From: Bacillota bacterium
Lineage (GTDB): Bacteria; Bacillota; Clostridia; Christensenellales; CAG-138
Direction of reading: 5' to 3'
Assembly (NCBI GenBank): GCA_023396535.1
Contig: JAEWWD010000318.1
Coordinates: 1 to 24,378, forward strand
Length of the DNA: 24,378 nt
How positions within the stretch are numbered: the first letter of the stretch is position 1; each line of letters begins with the position of its first letter. Shown here piece after piece: positions 1-7,512 of this stretch. Below the pieces are notes generated by a model. That model saw only the letters and a program-made list of their open reading frames with translations. It made no database searches and was not told where the DNA came from. Made by a program: the position numbers and the translations under genes.

Positions 1-51
1 AGTCTGAACCGTGGCGGCGATCTGCTGCTTGTACTCGTCCAGCTGTATCAA
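1..51 (-). CDS. prfB: Peptide chain release factor 2 (RF2), N-terminal fragment, cut by window edge
   Basis: Only the first 17 codons are present; they read MIQLDEYKQQIAATVQT. This resembles the N-terminal helix of RF2, the factor that ends translation at UGA and UAA, which often starts with an aliphatic-acidic 'xLDEYKQ' stretch. A TTG start at 51 is preferred because an AAAAAGGA ribosome site lies about 10 bases upstream. An in-frame GTG at 60 would place the ribosome site too close. The call gains support from position: prfB commonly follows secA in Bacillota, and this fragment lies directly downstream of secA on the same strand. The programmed frameshift found in many prfB genes would fall outside the window. 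The identification rests on few residues plus gene order, so it is moderate. Confidence 0.6.
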   Translation of the reverse strand, partial: MIQLDEYKQQIAATVQT

Positions 52-77
52 ATGTTTCACATCCTTTTTAAGAGTAC

Positions 78-242
78 GCTTCTTTTCTTTCTGTGAAAGA
101 AAAGAAGCAAAAGAAAGCAAGGGAAAATATATCTCTAGGGTGCGATGCCCGTTCCCCGGGTAATCGTACCCCAGGGGGCGCGGGGGGCGGAGCCCTCCCG
201 CTATTTAATAAAATAACTCTTCGTCGCCGCCGAAGGCGGCGA
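78..242. repeat. Palindrome-rich spacer between secA and prfB
   Basis: This spacer holds several hairpins. A perfect 14-bp inverted repeat with a TGT loop lies at 78-108. An imperfect GGGGGCGGAGCCCTCCC-type hairpin lies near 171-200. An 8-bp perfect stem with a GAA loop lies at 224-242. Read on the minus strand, the middle part resembles the GGGGCTYTGCCCC...CACCCCC module found at 6757 and 7735, so this is probably a degenerate third member of that family. No clear U-tract follows the stems, so a classical terminator is not claimed. Confidence 0.6.
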
Positions 243-284
243 TACCCTATTTCTTAGATGGCCTAATGAAAGCTGGGATAGCCG

Positions 285-3029
285 TCAGCTCTTTCCGCAG
301 CAATTCTTATATTTCTTCCCGCTGCCGCAGGGGCAGGGATCGTTCCTTCCGGGCTTGCGGCCTCTGCGCGCCGGTGTGTTTCCATCGGGCGACGCAGTTT
401 CAATGGGTACGGCGAGCTGTTCGCGCTGCACGGTGGAGGGCGTTTTCACTTGCGCGCCAAGCAGGAAGCGTATGGTCTGCTCGCGTATCTCCGCGATCAT
501 GGTTTCGAACATGTCAAAGCCTTCCTGCGTGTAAGCGCCTACGGGGTCTTTCTGCCCGTAAGCACGCAGGCCTATGCCCTGACGAAGCTGGTCCATGGCA
601 TCGATATGATCCATCCAGTGGCTGTCCACCGCGCGCAGCAGCGCGACGCGCTCCACTTCGCGCATATCGACTCCGGCATCTGTGATTTCCTTTTCTTTCA
701 GGTCGTATACTTTGCGCGCAAGCTCCGTGAGCCTGTCGATGACGGAAGATTGCGTCAGCTTCTCCACCTCGGCCGCCTCAAACAACAGGCGGCGGGGCTG
801 ATGGAGTATATCGCAGGCGTCGTTGGAGAGCGCTTGCAGGTTCCACTCCTCCGGAAGCGCGGTACCCGGGCAGTAGCGGTCGGCGAGCGTACCCATCATG
901 TCGCGCTGCATATCCATCAGGGACTGGTGGATATCCTCACCCATGAGCACTTTGCGGCGCTGCCCGTATATGATCTCGCGCTGCTTGTTCATGACGTCGT
1001 CGTACTGCAGCACGTTTTTGCGGATCTCGAAGTTGTGCATTTCGACGCGCTTTTGCGCCGTCTCGATCTGCTTGGTGATCATGCCCATTTCGATGGGGAC
1101 GTCGTCATCGGGCGAGAGCTTTTCGAGCATGCCCTTGATGCGATCCGCGCCGAAGCGCAGCATCAGGTCGTCCTCCAGCGATACATAGAAACGCGTGCTG
1201 CCGGGGTCGCCCTGGCGGCCACTGCGGCCGCGCAACTGGTTATCGATACGGCGGCTCTCGTGCCGCTCCGTGCCTATGATGTGCAGACCGCCCAGGTTTA
1301 CGACTTTTTCGTGCTCCGTGTCGGTTTCCTGCTTGTATTTGCTAAACAGCTCGGAAAAAGTCACGCGGGCGGCGAGAATTTCGGCGTCGTCGGTTTCGGC
1401 GTGGCCCGTGGCTTCTTCGATGAGTTCGTCGTCCATACCGTCGCGGCGAAGCTGCTCGCGCGCCATGAATTCCGGGTTGCCGCCGAGCAGAATATCCGTA
1501 CCACGGCCGGCCATGTTGGTGGCGATGGTCACGCGGCCGAATTTGCCTGCCTGGGCGACGATCTCCGCCTCCTTGGCGTGGAACTTGGCGTTCAATACCT
1601 GGTGCGGTATGCCGCGCCGGGTTAAGAGTTCGCTTAAATATTCGCTGCGCTCGACGGATATGGTGCCCACCAGTATGGGCTGGCCCGTCTTGTGCATGGC
1701 TTCGATTTCCTTGACGACGGCGCGGAATTTGCCTTCCTCGGTCGTGTATACGACGTCGTTGTTGTCATTGCGGATCATGGGGCGGTTGGTGGGGATCTCC
1801 ACGACGTCCAGGTTATAAATGGCCGTGAATTCCTGCTCTTCCGTCTTGGCCGTACCGGTCATGCCCGCGAGCTTTTTGTACATGCGGAAATAGTTCTGGA
1901 ATGTGATGGTGGCGAGCGTCTTGTTCTCGCGCTCCACCTTCACGCCCTCCTTGGCCTCGAGCGCCTGGTGCAGGCCCTCGCTGTAACGGCGGCCCAGCAT
2001 GAGACGGCCGGTGAATTCGTCTACGATGATAACCTCGCCGTCCTGCACCACGTAATCCACGTCGCGCGAGAATATGGCGTGCGCCTTGAGCGCCTGCAGC
2101 ACGTGGTGGTTGATTTCGGTGTTCTCTATATCGGCAAAGCTCTCGATGTTGAAATACACTTCCGCCTTGCTGATGCCCTCCTGCGTGAGCTGCACGGTCT
2201 TGTTCTTGATGTCGACCATGTAGTCGCCTTCTTCGGGCTGGTCGGCTTCCATCAGCATTTCCGTACGCGTTTTCTGCTCTATGTTCGGGCCGCGCGTAAG
2301 CTTGCACACAAAGCGGTCTGCCCGCTCGTACAGGTCGGTGGTCTTCTCGCCGTGGCCGGATATAATAAGCGGCGTGCGCGCTTCGTCGACGAGTATGCTG
2401 TCCACCTCGTCCACAATGGCGTAGGTAAGTTCGCGCTGCACCATCTGCTCCCGGTAGACCACCATGTTGTCGCGCAGGTAGTCGAAACCGAGCTCGTTGT
2501 TGGTGCCGTAGGTGATGTCGCAGTTGTAGGCGTCGCGGCGTTCATCATTATCCAGTTCGTGCACGATGACGCCGACAGAAAGGCCCAGGAAGCGGTGGAT
2601 TTTACCCATCCACTGCGCGTCGCGCTTGGCGAGGTAATCGTTGACCGTCACGATGTGGACGCCTTCCCCCGTCAGCGCGTTCAGGTACGCCGGCAACGTG
2701 GCGACCAGCGTTTTGCCCTCGCCTGTTTTCATTTCCGCGATACGGCCCTGGTGCAGCGCGATGCCGCCCAGCATCTGCACATCGAAATGCCGCATGCCCA
2801 CGGTGCGTTTGGCAGCTTCGCGCACAACGGCGAACGCTTCGGGCAGTATGCCGTCCAGTGTTTCGCCCGCAGCGAGCCGGGCTTTGAACTCATCCGTCTT
2901 ACCCCGGAGCGCCGTATTGGAGAGCGCAGATATTTCCGGCTCCAGCGCGTTAATCTTCTGTACGATGGGTTTTAGCTTTTTCAGCTTTGCTTCCGGGGTA
3001 ATTCCCAGCAGCGCTTCGAACAGTCCCAT
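285..3029 (-). CDS. secA: SecA, preprotein translocase ATPase
   Basis: SecA is the motor that uses ATP to push unfolded preproteins through the SecYEG channel at the cytoplasmic membrane. The 914-residue protein is complete. Its Walker A motif GEGKT is at residues 103-107 and the DEVD box is at 207-210, followed by the SILVDEARTPLIISG segment typical of the family. The preprotein-crosslinking domain, second helicase lobe (NMAGRGTDI, QLRGRSGRQGDPGS) and helical scaffold follow in order. The C-terminal tail carries a zinc-binding CxC...CC motif (C899, C901, C910, C911) that in other bacteria contacts SecB or the ribosome. MGLFEALLG is a normal SecA start, although the nearest ribosome site (CGGAAG) is weak. 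An extended -10 promoter lies upstream, and prfB follows. Confidence 0.97.
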   Translation of the reverse strand: MGLFEALLGITPEAKLKKLKPIVQKINALEPEISALSNTALRGKTDEFKARLAAGETLDGILPEAFAVVREAAKRTVGMRHFDVQMLGGIALHQGRIAEMKTGEGKTLVATLPAYLNALTGEGVHIVTVNDYLAKRDAQWMGKIHRFLGLSVGVIVHELDNDERRDAYNCDITYGTNNELGFDYLRDNMVVYREQMVQRELTYAIVDEVDSILVDEARTPLIISGHGEKTTDLYERADRFVCKLTRGPNIEQKTRTEMLMEADQPEEGDYMVDIKNKTVQLTQEGISKAEVYFNIESFADIENTEINHHVLQALKAHAIFSRDVDYVVQDGEVIIVDEFTGRLMLGRRYSEGLHQALEAKEGVKVERENKTLATITFQNYFRMYKKLAGMTGTAKTEEQEFTAIYNLDVVEIPTNRPMIRNDNNDVVYTTEEGKFRAVVKEIEAMHKTGQPILVGTISVERSEYLSELLTRRGIPHQVLNAKFHAKEAEIVAQAGKFGRVTIATNMAGRGTDILLGGNPEFMAREQLRRDGMDDELIEEATGHAETDDAEILAARVTFSELFSKYKQETDTEHEKVVNLGGLHIIGTERHESRRIDNQLRGRSGRQGDPGSTRFYVSLEDDLMLRFGADRIKGMLEKLSPDDDVPIEMGMITKQIETAQKRVEMHNFEIRKNVLQYDDVMNKQREIIYGQRRKVLMGEDIHQSLMDMQRDMMGTLADRYCPGTALPEEWNLQALSNDACDILHQPRRLLFEAAEVEKLTQSSVIDRLTELARKVYDLKEKEITDAGVDMREVERVALLRAVDSHWMDHIDAMDQLRQGIGLRAYGQKDPVGAYTQEGFDMFETMIAEIREQTIRFLLGAQVKTPSTVQREQLAVPIETASPDGNTPARRGRKPGRNDPCPCGSGKKYKNCCGKS

Positions 3030-3086
3030 ACTTCCGTGTCGGTCCCGTGTAGTCGCGAGGCCCCTCCATCATTTCATAGTCGTTCT

Positions 3087-3116
3087 ATTATAGCATGGCA
3101 GTGCGGCCAAGCACAA
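3087..3116 (-). promoter_or_regulatory. Probable secA promoter
   Basis: On the minus strand a TATAAT -10 box (3087-3092) is preceded by TGC, making an extended -10. A weak -35 TTGTGC lies 18 bases further upstream (3111-3116). The secA leader would be about 50 bases and contains a GGAGGGG stretch about 30 bases before the ATG, too far to serve as the ribosome site for the assigned start. Confidence 0.6.
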
Positions 3117-3396
3117 CGCCGCGAGCGGACAGGAACATTGAACAATGCTTGAACAGAATGGGGCAATAAATTGGCATTTGTTGAGCGTGATCAGTATCTT
3201 TAATTACAAGTAACACAAACATAATTACAATATTGATTTGACGAAACAGCCATTTGGCAACCATAAACATTGATTATGTAAATAGTAATACTTGCGCGAC
3301 TTGGCTTTTAGACTTGTAACGCATTGGATTCGCGGAAATAAATACATCTATAGTCTAGTATTTTTGAAATAGTACAAGAATATTCCATTGAATATA
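3117..3396. other. AT-rich non-coding stretch at the left edge of the island
   Basis: Between the secA promoter and the first island gene no convincing gene is seen. Base composition switches from GC-rich to strongly AT-rich at about 3115-3140, which marks the left border of the low-GC island. No flanking direct repeat, tRNA end or integrase gene was recognised, so an insertion boundary is inferred from composition only. Confidence 0.5.
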
Positions 3397-3424
3397 TTGA
3401 CAGAATATGTCGTTTTATTATATT
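3397..3424 (+). promoter_or_regulatory. Promoter of the five-gene island operon
   Basis: A consensus -35 TTGACA (3397-3402) and a near-consensus -10 TATATT (3419-3424) are separated by 16 bases. The expected start of transcription, near 3431, is only just upstream of the GGAGGT ribosome site (3433-3438), so the leader would be very short. This is the only good promoter before the five genes. Confidence 0.65.
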
Positions 3425-3446
3425 TTATATTTGGAGGTGTATATAT

Positions 3447-3785
3447 ATGGATTGTGATGCGATTGAAGCACTATTATCCGAGTTATTAGAAGAAGTTAAG
3501 CTCCTTACGGTAAAAGTGAAGTCTGAAGCTTTACAGACATTTTATGCGGAATTTCTTACTTCCGATCTACGCAAGCAGATATATGGCTCTTTTGATGGTA
3601 TAAGGACTTTGCCACAAATAAGTACTGATATTGGCTGTAAAATTAACACATTACAAGTATTTGCTCAAGTATTAGTCGATAATGACTTAGTCAGCTTTCA
3701 AACCAGAGGTAATGCGAGAATAATAAACAAATCTCCCTCTAAAATTGCACTTTATTATGCAATGAAGCGTTTGGAGGAACAATGA
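3447..3785 (+). CDS. Small winged-helix protein, island gene 1
   Basis: The function of this 112-residue protein is unknown. Residues 1-44 form an acidic, leucine-rich helical segment. Residues 46-85 look like a winged helix-turn-helix, with a YGSFDG turn (46-51), then a PQIST helix, a likely recognition helix and a DNDLV wing entry. The same order, helix then Y-x-x-x-D-G then helix-turn-helix then GLV-like end, is repeated in the next three proteins, so the four appear to be diverged paralogues. The start is fixed by GGAGGT 8 bases upstream. A GGAGGA ribosome site inside its 3' end serves the next gene, which begins one base after this stop. Base composition is AT-rich, unlike secA. It could bind DNA or act as a protein-protein sensor; neither is shown. 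Confidence 0.8.
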   Translation: MDCDAIEALLSELLEEVKLLTVKVKSEALQTFYAEFLTSDLRKQIYGSFDGIRTLPQISTDIGCKINTLQVFAQVLVDNDLVSFQTRGNARIINKSPSKIALYYAMKRLEEQ

Positions 3786-3786
3786 T

Positions 3787-4116
3787 ATGGCCCAAGACCA
3801 ATTAGCAAATATGTTTCAAGAGTTTCTTACACTATATAAAGTCGTTAATCGAAAAACTATTATTGATATAATAAAAGCAGAATTGAATTCCGAACAATTA
3901 ATTGAAATTTATTCACTTTCTGACGGAGAAAAGTCGACTAGAGAAATTGCTTCAACACTGAAAAACAAATGTTCTCATTCAACTGTAGCAAAACTATGGA
4001 ATAAATGGGCACTTCTCGGCTTAGTTGTACCAGCAGCACAAAAGGGACGATATAAAGCAGCATTTAATCTTGTAGAATATGGAGTTACAAATATTCCCGA
4101 ATCGGAGGAAGCTTAA
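3787..4116 (+). CDS. Small winged-helix protein, island gene 2
   Basis: This 109-residue protein has the same layout as gene 1. A leucine-rich N-terminal helix region (about 1-40) is followed by YSLSDG at 42-47, the core EKSTREIASTL, and a likely recognition helix beginning SHSTVAKLW. The helix-turn-helix ends in LLGLVVP, and a basic KGRYKAA segment may form the wing. It has the clearest winged-helix signature of the four and a short acidic tail (ESEEA). It starts one base after gene 1 stops, with GGAGGA within the gene 1 coding end, which implies coupled translation. The exact role is unknown; DNA binding is plausible from the fold. Confidence 0.8.
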   Translation: MAQDQLANMFQEFLTLYKVVNRKTIIDIIKAELNSEQLIEIYSLSDGEKSTREIASTLKNKCSHSTVAKLWNKWALLGLVVPAAQKGRYKAAFNLVEYGVTNIPESEEA

Positions 4117-4118
4117 GT

Positions 4119-4415
4119 ATGGAAAATAGCGAACGAATACTTGAAGAAATTATTATAATCCGAAAGATGTTAACTATTTTATCTCAAGATAAACTAGCAT
4201 TATTCAACGACCAAATACGCAGTAAATACCTGACTACAGACCAAAGGCAGAAGATGTATGATCTTTTTGACGGTACAAAGAGCTTAAAGGAAATAGGGGA
4301 AGAAGTAAATACGTCTTCGGAAGCCGTACGTCTATTTGCTGTCTCATTAGAAAAAGCAGGCCTCTTGGAATATGTAGTTAACTCGAAGGCCAAATGTCCT
4401 AAACGATTGTTTTAA
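4119..4415 (+). CDS. Small winged-helix protein, island gene 3
   Basis: This 98-residue protein is the shortest of the four paralogues. An isoleucine-rich N-terminal helix (residues 6-32, possible coiled coil) precedes YDLFDG at 47-52, then TKSLKEIGEEV, a SSEAVRLF helix and a KAGLLEY wing entry. The C-terminus ends soon after the wing in a basic stretch (KAKCPKRLF). It starts two bases after gene 2 stops and has a GGAGGAAG ribosome site inside the gene 2 end. Nothing points to a specific ligand or target. The N-terminal helix differs from its siblings, which would fit different dimer partners. Confidence 0.8.
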   Translation: MENSERILEEIIIIRKMLTILSQDKLALFNDQIRSKYLTTDQRQKMYDLFDGTKSLKEIGEEVNTSSEAVRLFAVSLEKAGLLEYVVNSKAKCPKRLF

Positions 4416-4427
4416 GAGGTAAGGCAA

Positions 4428-4775
4428 ATGGGCGAAAGTCAAGAGCTTTTTGCGTCAGTCAATTATATAAAAAACAAAATTGATACCATGGAAAAGATTG
4501 AACTATTGCAATTGAGATCAAATAAAGCTTTACGTGAAGAATATATCTCCATGCTTCAATCAGATATTCTTTTATTAAAAGTATATAAAGAAGTCGATGG
4601 AAAAAAGTCACAGAAAGAAATTGCCGCTACATTAAATACTGCTGAAAGTAGTGTATCAGCAAAAATAACAAAGTTATTTAATTATGGCTTAGTCGAAATT
4701 AAAGAAATATCATCTAATAGGCGTATCTATAGGCATACAATAGCTGAACAAGCTTTTAAACTAACAAAGCTATGA
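4428..4775 (+). CDS. Small winged-helix protein, island gene 4
   Basis: This 115-residue protein is the fourth paralogue. It has an N-terminal helical region (about 1-50, with a heptad-like pattern of Leu and Ile), then YKEVDG at 53-58, KKSQKEIAATLN, an SSVSAKITKLF recognition-helix candidate and YGLVEIK, ending in a basic wing (SSNRRIYRH). An AGAGGTAAGG ribosome site precedes the ATG. Its stop overlaps the start of the nuclease-like gene by four bases (ATGA), so the two are probably translated in a coupled way. It is similar in outline to MarR/ArsR-type helix-turn-helix proteins but belongs to no family I can name. Confidence 0.8.
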   Translation: MGESQELFASVNYIKNKIDTMEKIELLQLRSNKALREEYISMLQSDILLLKVYKEVDGKKSQKEIAATLNTAESSVSAKITKLFNYGLVEIKEISSNRRIYRHTIAEQAFKLTKL

Positions 4776-5506
4776 ATCTGGATACTCACAAAACGATTAT
4801 CAGAATTATTCAGGATTATTGTTTTGATAATTCTGCTATTGTCTTATGTGACAAGTTTGCACTGGCAATAACACCAGCAATAGCTAAATCTGTTGCAAAT
4901 AAAAGCTTATCAATAAGCATATTTAAACAAATATGTATGAGAAGAAGAGATTTCTTTATTGCAAATAACATTACTAACTATAATGCTTTCTGCAAAGACT
5001 TGTTCCGTAGGCTTATTTATGAATTATCTTTTTGTTCTGACACTTCATTATTAGAATCCATCATTACATTCAAAAGAAAAATGGAGAATGGAAACTTTCG
5101 TGGTTTCCCAAAATTGAAAATTACAGAAGATACTTTAAGATGTACTCTCGTGATTTTTTTGCAACAAGAAACTTTCTGCGAGCCTCGGTCGGCAGCCGGA
5201 AATAGTGATATTACTATTCCTTCTGAGAGGGTTGTTATTGAGACAAAACTGTGGAATGGAATAGAATACTACAATTCTGGGTTTCCCGAGCTGCATCAGT
5301 ATTTAGATAAAAACGACTACAATGAAGGCTATTATATAGTATTTGACTACAATAAATCAGAGAATGAAATTGTAAAAGAACATGGCGAAGTATTCAGTAC
5401 CGACTATTATAGCAAACATATCCACGTATTATTCATTAGAATGAATGCTGTTTGTCCCTCGCAGATTTACAGGCATATAAAAAAAGGTGAAACCAATTAT
5501 GAATAG
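4772..5506 (+). CDS. PD-(D/E)XK nuclease-fold protein, island gene 5
   Basis: In this 244-residue protein residues 1-110 are mostly helical with no recognised domain. Residues 119-195 carry a PD-(D/E)XK nuclease signature. It consists of an acidic helix (E119, E133), then GNSD with D146, then VVIETKLW with E157 and K159, then a helix with Q176 (ELHQYL) and a GYYIVFDY strand. This order (D, E-x-K, downstream Q in a helix) is the usual metal-dependent DNase core of restriction and repair enzymes. No membrane segment or signal is visible. The gene overlaps gene 4 by four bases and closes the operon. It is likely the effector of the group, but whether it cuts DNA or RNA, and when, is unknown. Confidence 0.75.
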   Translation: MNLDTHKTIIRIIQDYCFDNSAIVLCDKFALAITPAIAKSVANKSLSISIFKQICMRRRDFFIANNITNYNAFCKDLFRRLIYELSFCSDTSLLESIITFKRKMENGNFRGFPKLKITEDTLRCTLVIFLQQETFCEPRSAAGNSDITIPSERVVIETKLWNGIEYYNSGFPELHQYLDKNDYNEGYYIVFDYNKSENEIVKEHGEVFSTDYYSKHIHVLFIRMNAVCPSQIYRHIKKGETNYE

Positions 5507-5535
5507 TTTTGCAGTACAAAAATATCCTTCAGGTC

Positions 5536-5560
5536 TGTTATAATAGTGGCCGTGAAGGAG
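5536..5560 (+). promoter_or_regulatory. Extended -10 promoter and ribosome site for the M20 amidohydrolase
   Basis: TATAAT at 5539-5544 preceded by TGT makes an extended -10; no good -35 is seen. AAGGAG at 5555-5560 lies nine bases before the ATG at 5570. Transcription would start near 5551, which excludes the in-frame GTG at 5546 as start codon. Confidence 0.6.
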
Positions 5561-5569
5561 ATGGAATTG

Positions 5570-6748
5570 ATGGGTACACATATCGATATGGGAAACGTTT
5601 TCAACCGTTACGGCGAGAATATACGCGCGATAGCGCGGCAGATGCACATGCACCCGGAGCTGGGCCTGGAAGAGCATGAAACCACCGCGCTCATCCGCGG
5701 TCATATGCAAAAGCTGGGCATTGAGGAAATCGACATCGGCCTCCCGACGGGCGGGGTATTCCTGCTGCGCGGCGGGGACGGCCCCTCCATAGGCCTCAGG
5801 GCGGATATCGACGCGCTTTCGCAGAATGAAAAAAGCGACCGGCCGGATTGCTCGCGCGTGGACGGCGTGATGCACGCCTGCGGACACGACGTGCACACGG
5901 CGGGCCTCGTCGGCGCGGCCATGCTGCTTGCCGAGCGCAGGGAAGAGCTTCGCGGCGACGTCGTGTTTCTGTTCCAGCCCGCGGAGGAAACGCTGCGCGG
6001 CGCCAATGCCATGATAGAGCATGGCCTGTTTTCCCGCGCGAAATTAGACATGCTGTTCGGGCTTCACAATTCGCCGCAGTTGATGATCGGCACCGTCGGC
6101 GTGCGGGAAGGTCACCTCATGGCAGCGAAGGATCTGTATAAGGCGCGCATCATAGGCCGGGGCGGGCACAGCAGCGCGCCGCACCGCAATATCGACCCCG
6201 TCATCGCCGCATGCGCTGCGGTGCAGGGCGTACACAGCATAATCAGTCGCAATGTCGACCCGCTGCAATCCGCCGTCATCAGCGTAGGCTATCTGTGCGG
6301 CGGCAACCCGGAGGATATGATCGTGGACGACGCGGTATTTTCCGGCAGTATCCGCTCCCACGCGCCCGAGACCCGCAAAATCGTGCTGGAGAGGCTCAAA
6401 CAGGTGGTGACCGGCGCAGCCGAGGCTTATGGATGCACCTCGGAACTGGAGCTGTTCAGCAGTTCGCCTGCGGTGGATAACCCATCCGCGCTCGTTCCCA
6501 TCGCCCGCTGCGCGGCACAAAGTATAGTGGGGGAGGGGAATGTCGTGGTGCCCGCGCTCAACATGGCGTCGGAGGATTTCGCGCTGCTCGCGCAGCACGC
6601 GCCCGCGTTCTTCTATTTCCTCGGCTCCGGCACGCCCGGCAGGGAAAACCACCCGTGGCACCATCCGCAGTTCGCCGCGCACCCGGATACGCCGCTGTAC
6701 GGCGCGGCGCTCTTGGCGCAGTCGGTGCTGTGCGCGCAGGGGTGCTAA
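5570..6748 (+). CDS. M20D-family amidohydrolase (N-acyl-amino acid / hippurate hydrolase type)
   Basis: This metal-dependent hydrolase would cleave an amide bond, typically releasing an amino acid from an N-acyl or N-aryl conjugate. It is cytosolic. The protein has 392 residues, the usual length. Metal-binding residues expected for the family are visible: C104 and H106 in MHACGHDVHTA, the E139-E140 pair in QPAEE, a histidine in GLHNS, and the C-terminal HHPQF histidine. ASEDFALL near the C-terminus is another family hallmark. The dimerisation domain lies in the middle (GRGGHSSAPH region). ATG 5570 is chosen because the promoter overlaps the earlier GTG. GC content is high, in contrast to the island just upstream. 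Substrate cannot be told from sequence; indole-acetyl-amino acid hydrolases and N-acetyl-diaminopimelate deacetylases share these motifs. Confidence 0.9.
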   Translation: MGTHIDMGNVFNRYGENIRAIARQMHMHPELGLEEHETTALIRGHMQKLGIEEIDIGLPTGGVFLLRGGDGPSIGLRADIDALSQNEKSDRPDCSRVDGVMHACGHDVHTAGLVGAAMLLAERREELRGDVVFLFQPAEETLRGANAMIEHGLFSRAKLDMLFGLHNSPQLMIGTVGVREGHLMAAKDLYKARIIGRGGHSSAPHRNIDPVIAACAAVQGVHSIISRNVDPLQSAVISVGYLCGGNPEDMIVDDAVFSGSIRSHAPETRKIVLERLKQVVTGAAEAYGCTSELELFSSSPAVDNPSALVPIARCAAQSIVGEGNVVVPALNMASEDFALLAQHAPAFFYFLGSGTPGRENHPWHHPQFAAHPDTPLYGAALLAQSVLCAQGC

Positions 6749-6756
6749 AGAACAAA

Positions 6757-6850
6757 TGTAGGGGCTTTGCCCCTGCACCCCACCAAAGGGCCGCAACGGC
6801 CCTTTGGAAACCCTATCTCAAAGCGGCTTTGCCGCTTTGGAGGGTATATA
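6757..6850 (+). repeat. Composite palindrome element, copy A
   Basis: Three perfect hairpins with three-base loops stand in a row: 6760-6774 (6-bp stem), 6783-6807 (11-bp stem) and 6819-6839 (9-bp stem). The element begins eight bases after the amidohydrolase stop. The same series, in the same order, is present on the opposite strand at 7647-7735. The two copies differ by paired substitutions that keep the stems intact. Confidence 0.8.
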
Positions 6851-6861
6851 AAGGGAAATAT

Positions 6862-6883
6862 AAGCCGCTGCCTGCGGTTTTTT
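6862..6883 (+). terminator. Probable terminator of the M20 amidohydrolase
   Basis: The stem AAGCCGC / GCGGTTT (one G-T pair) with loop TGCCT runs into a T stretch (6878-6883) on the plus strand. It is modest in strength. Confidence 0.5.
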
Positions 6884-6886
6884 ACA

Positions 6887-6913
6887 TAAAAAAACGGAGC
6901 GAAAACGCCCCGT
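6887..6913 (-). terminator. Rho-independent terminator of the membrane protein gene
   Basis: Read on the minus strand, the stem ACGGGGCG / CGCTCCGT (one G-T pair) has a TTTT loop and is followed by seven T. It lies about 30 bases after the stop at 6942. Confidence 0.8.
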
Positions 6914-6941
6914 CGCAAGATTTTAAAATCCTAGGGTGTGT

Positions 6942-7460
6942 TCATTCAGTACGTATATACGTTTTAAGCCGTTCTATCGCCGCTGTATTTTGTTCCGTGT
7001 TTTTATAGCAAAAGCATAGCCGGGTATTACCAAAGCGGATTTTGCAAATCATGCGTTTTTTTATGAATCCGGGTATGCGTTTATAGGTGGTTATCCCCAG
7101 CATATTCCGCAGGACACACCCGGTATCGGCTTTCACACCCATAAACCCTAAGAAATCGTCTTCATCATATTCAGATATGTCAAAACTGGATACGTGGGAG
7201 AATTCTTCTGCCATGCAGAACTCTTCTTCCTTAAAGCGATTTGCAAATATCAGCTCACTGTCATTTACGCCTAATACGCCGTCCAATATGATCATGGCTT
7301 GATCTTTTTCTTTCATGGCCATATAGCCGGTCAAAAAGAAATGAAGGTCATTTTCTTTTACGGTCTTTCTGCATTTATATTTCCAGTCCAGCCAGCCCAT
7401 AAATATTAAAAAGAGAATCAATGCGATAAATAGCAGTGTAACAAGCAACCAGTTTGGCAC
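6942..7460 (-). CDS. Single-span membrane protein of unknown function
   Basis: I do not recognise this family. A GTG start at 7460 gives 172 residues and is preferred because AGGAG (7469-7473) lies eight bases upstream; the longer upstream reading has no ribosome site. One hydrophobic segment at about residues 3-23 (WLLVTLLFIALILFLIF) is followed by basic residues, which predicts a membrane anchor with a cytoplasmic domain. The soluble part contains an acidic EYDEDDF stretch. A basic C-terminal third alternates strands in a way that could be a PH-like or similar small beta domain, but this is a guess. Base composition is clearly lower in GC than its neighbours. The gene sits alone between two inverted copies of a palindrome repeat, with its own promoter and terminator, so horizontal acquisition is possible. 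Confidence 0.7.
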   Translation of the reverse strand: MPNWLLVTLLFIALILFLIFMGWLDWKYKCRKTVKENDLHFFLTGYMAMKEKDQAMIILDGVLGVNDSELIFANRFKEEEFCMAEEFSHVSSFDISEYDEDDFLGFMGVKADTGCVLRNMLGITTYKRIPGFIKKRMICKIRFGNTRLCFCYKNTEQNTAAIERLKTYIRTE

Positions 7461-7512
7461 TTCAATCGCTCCTGACCTATTAATGGGTTTCAATTTTGAT
7501 ACTGACCACCAT

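Noticed and set aside
450..2975. Long plus-strand open frames opposite secA (for example 450-1625 and 1692-2975)
   Set aside because: They mirror the secA reading frame in GC-rich DNA, have no ribosome sites and show no domain-like composition.
3088..3270. A 60-codon minus-strand frame upstream of secA
   Set aside because: It overlaps the secA promoter, lacks a ribosome site and runs across the composition boundary.
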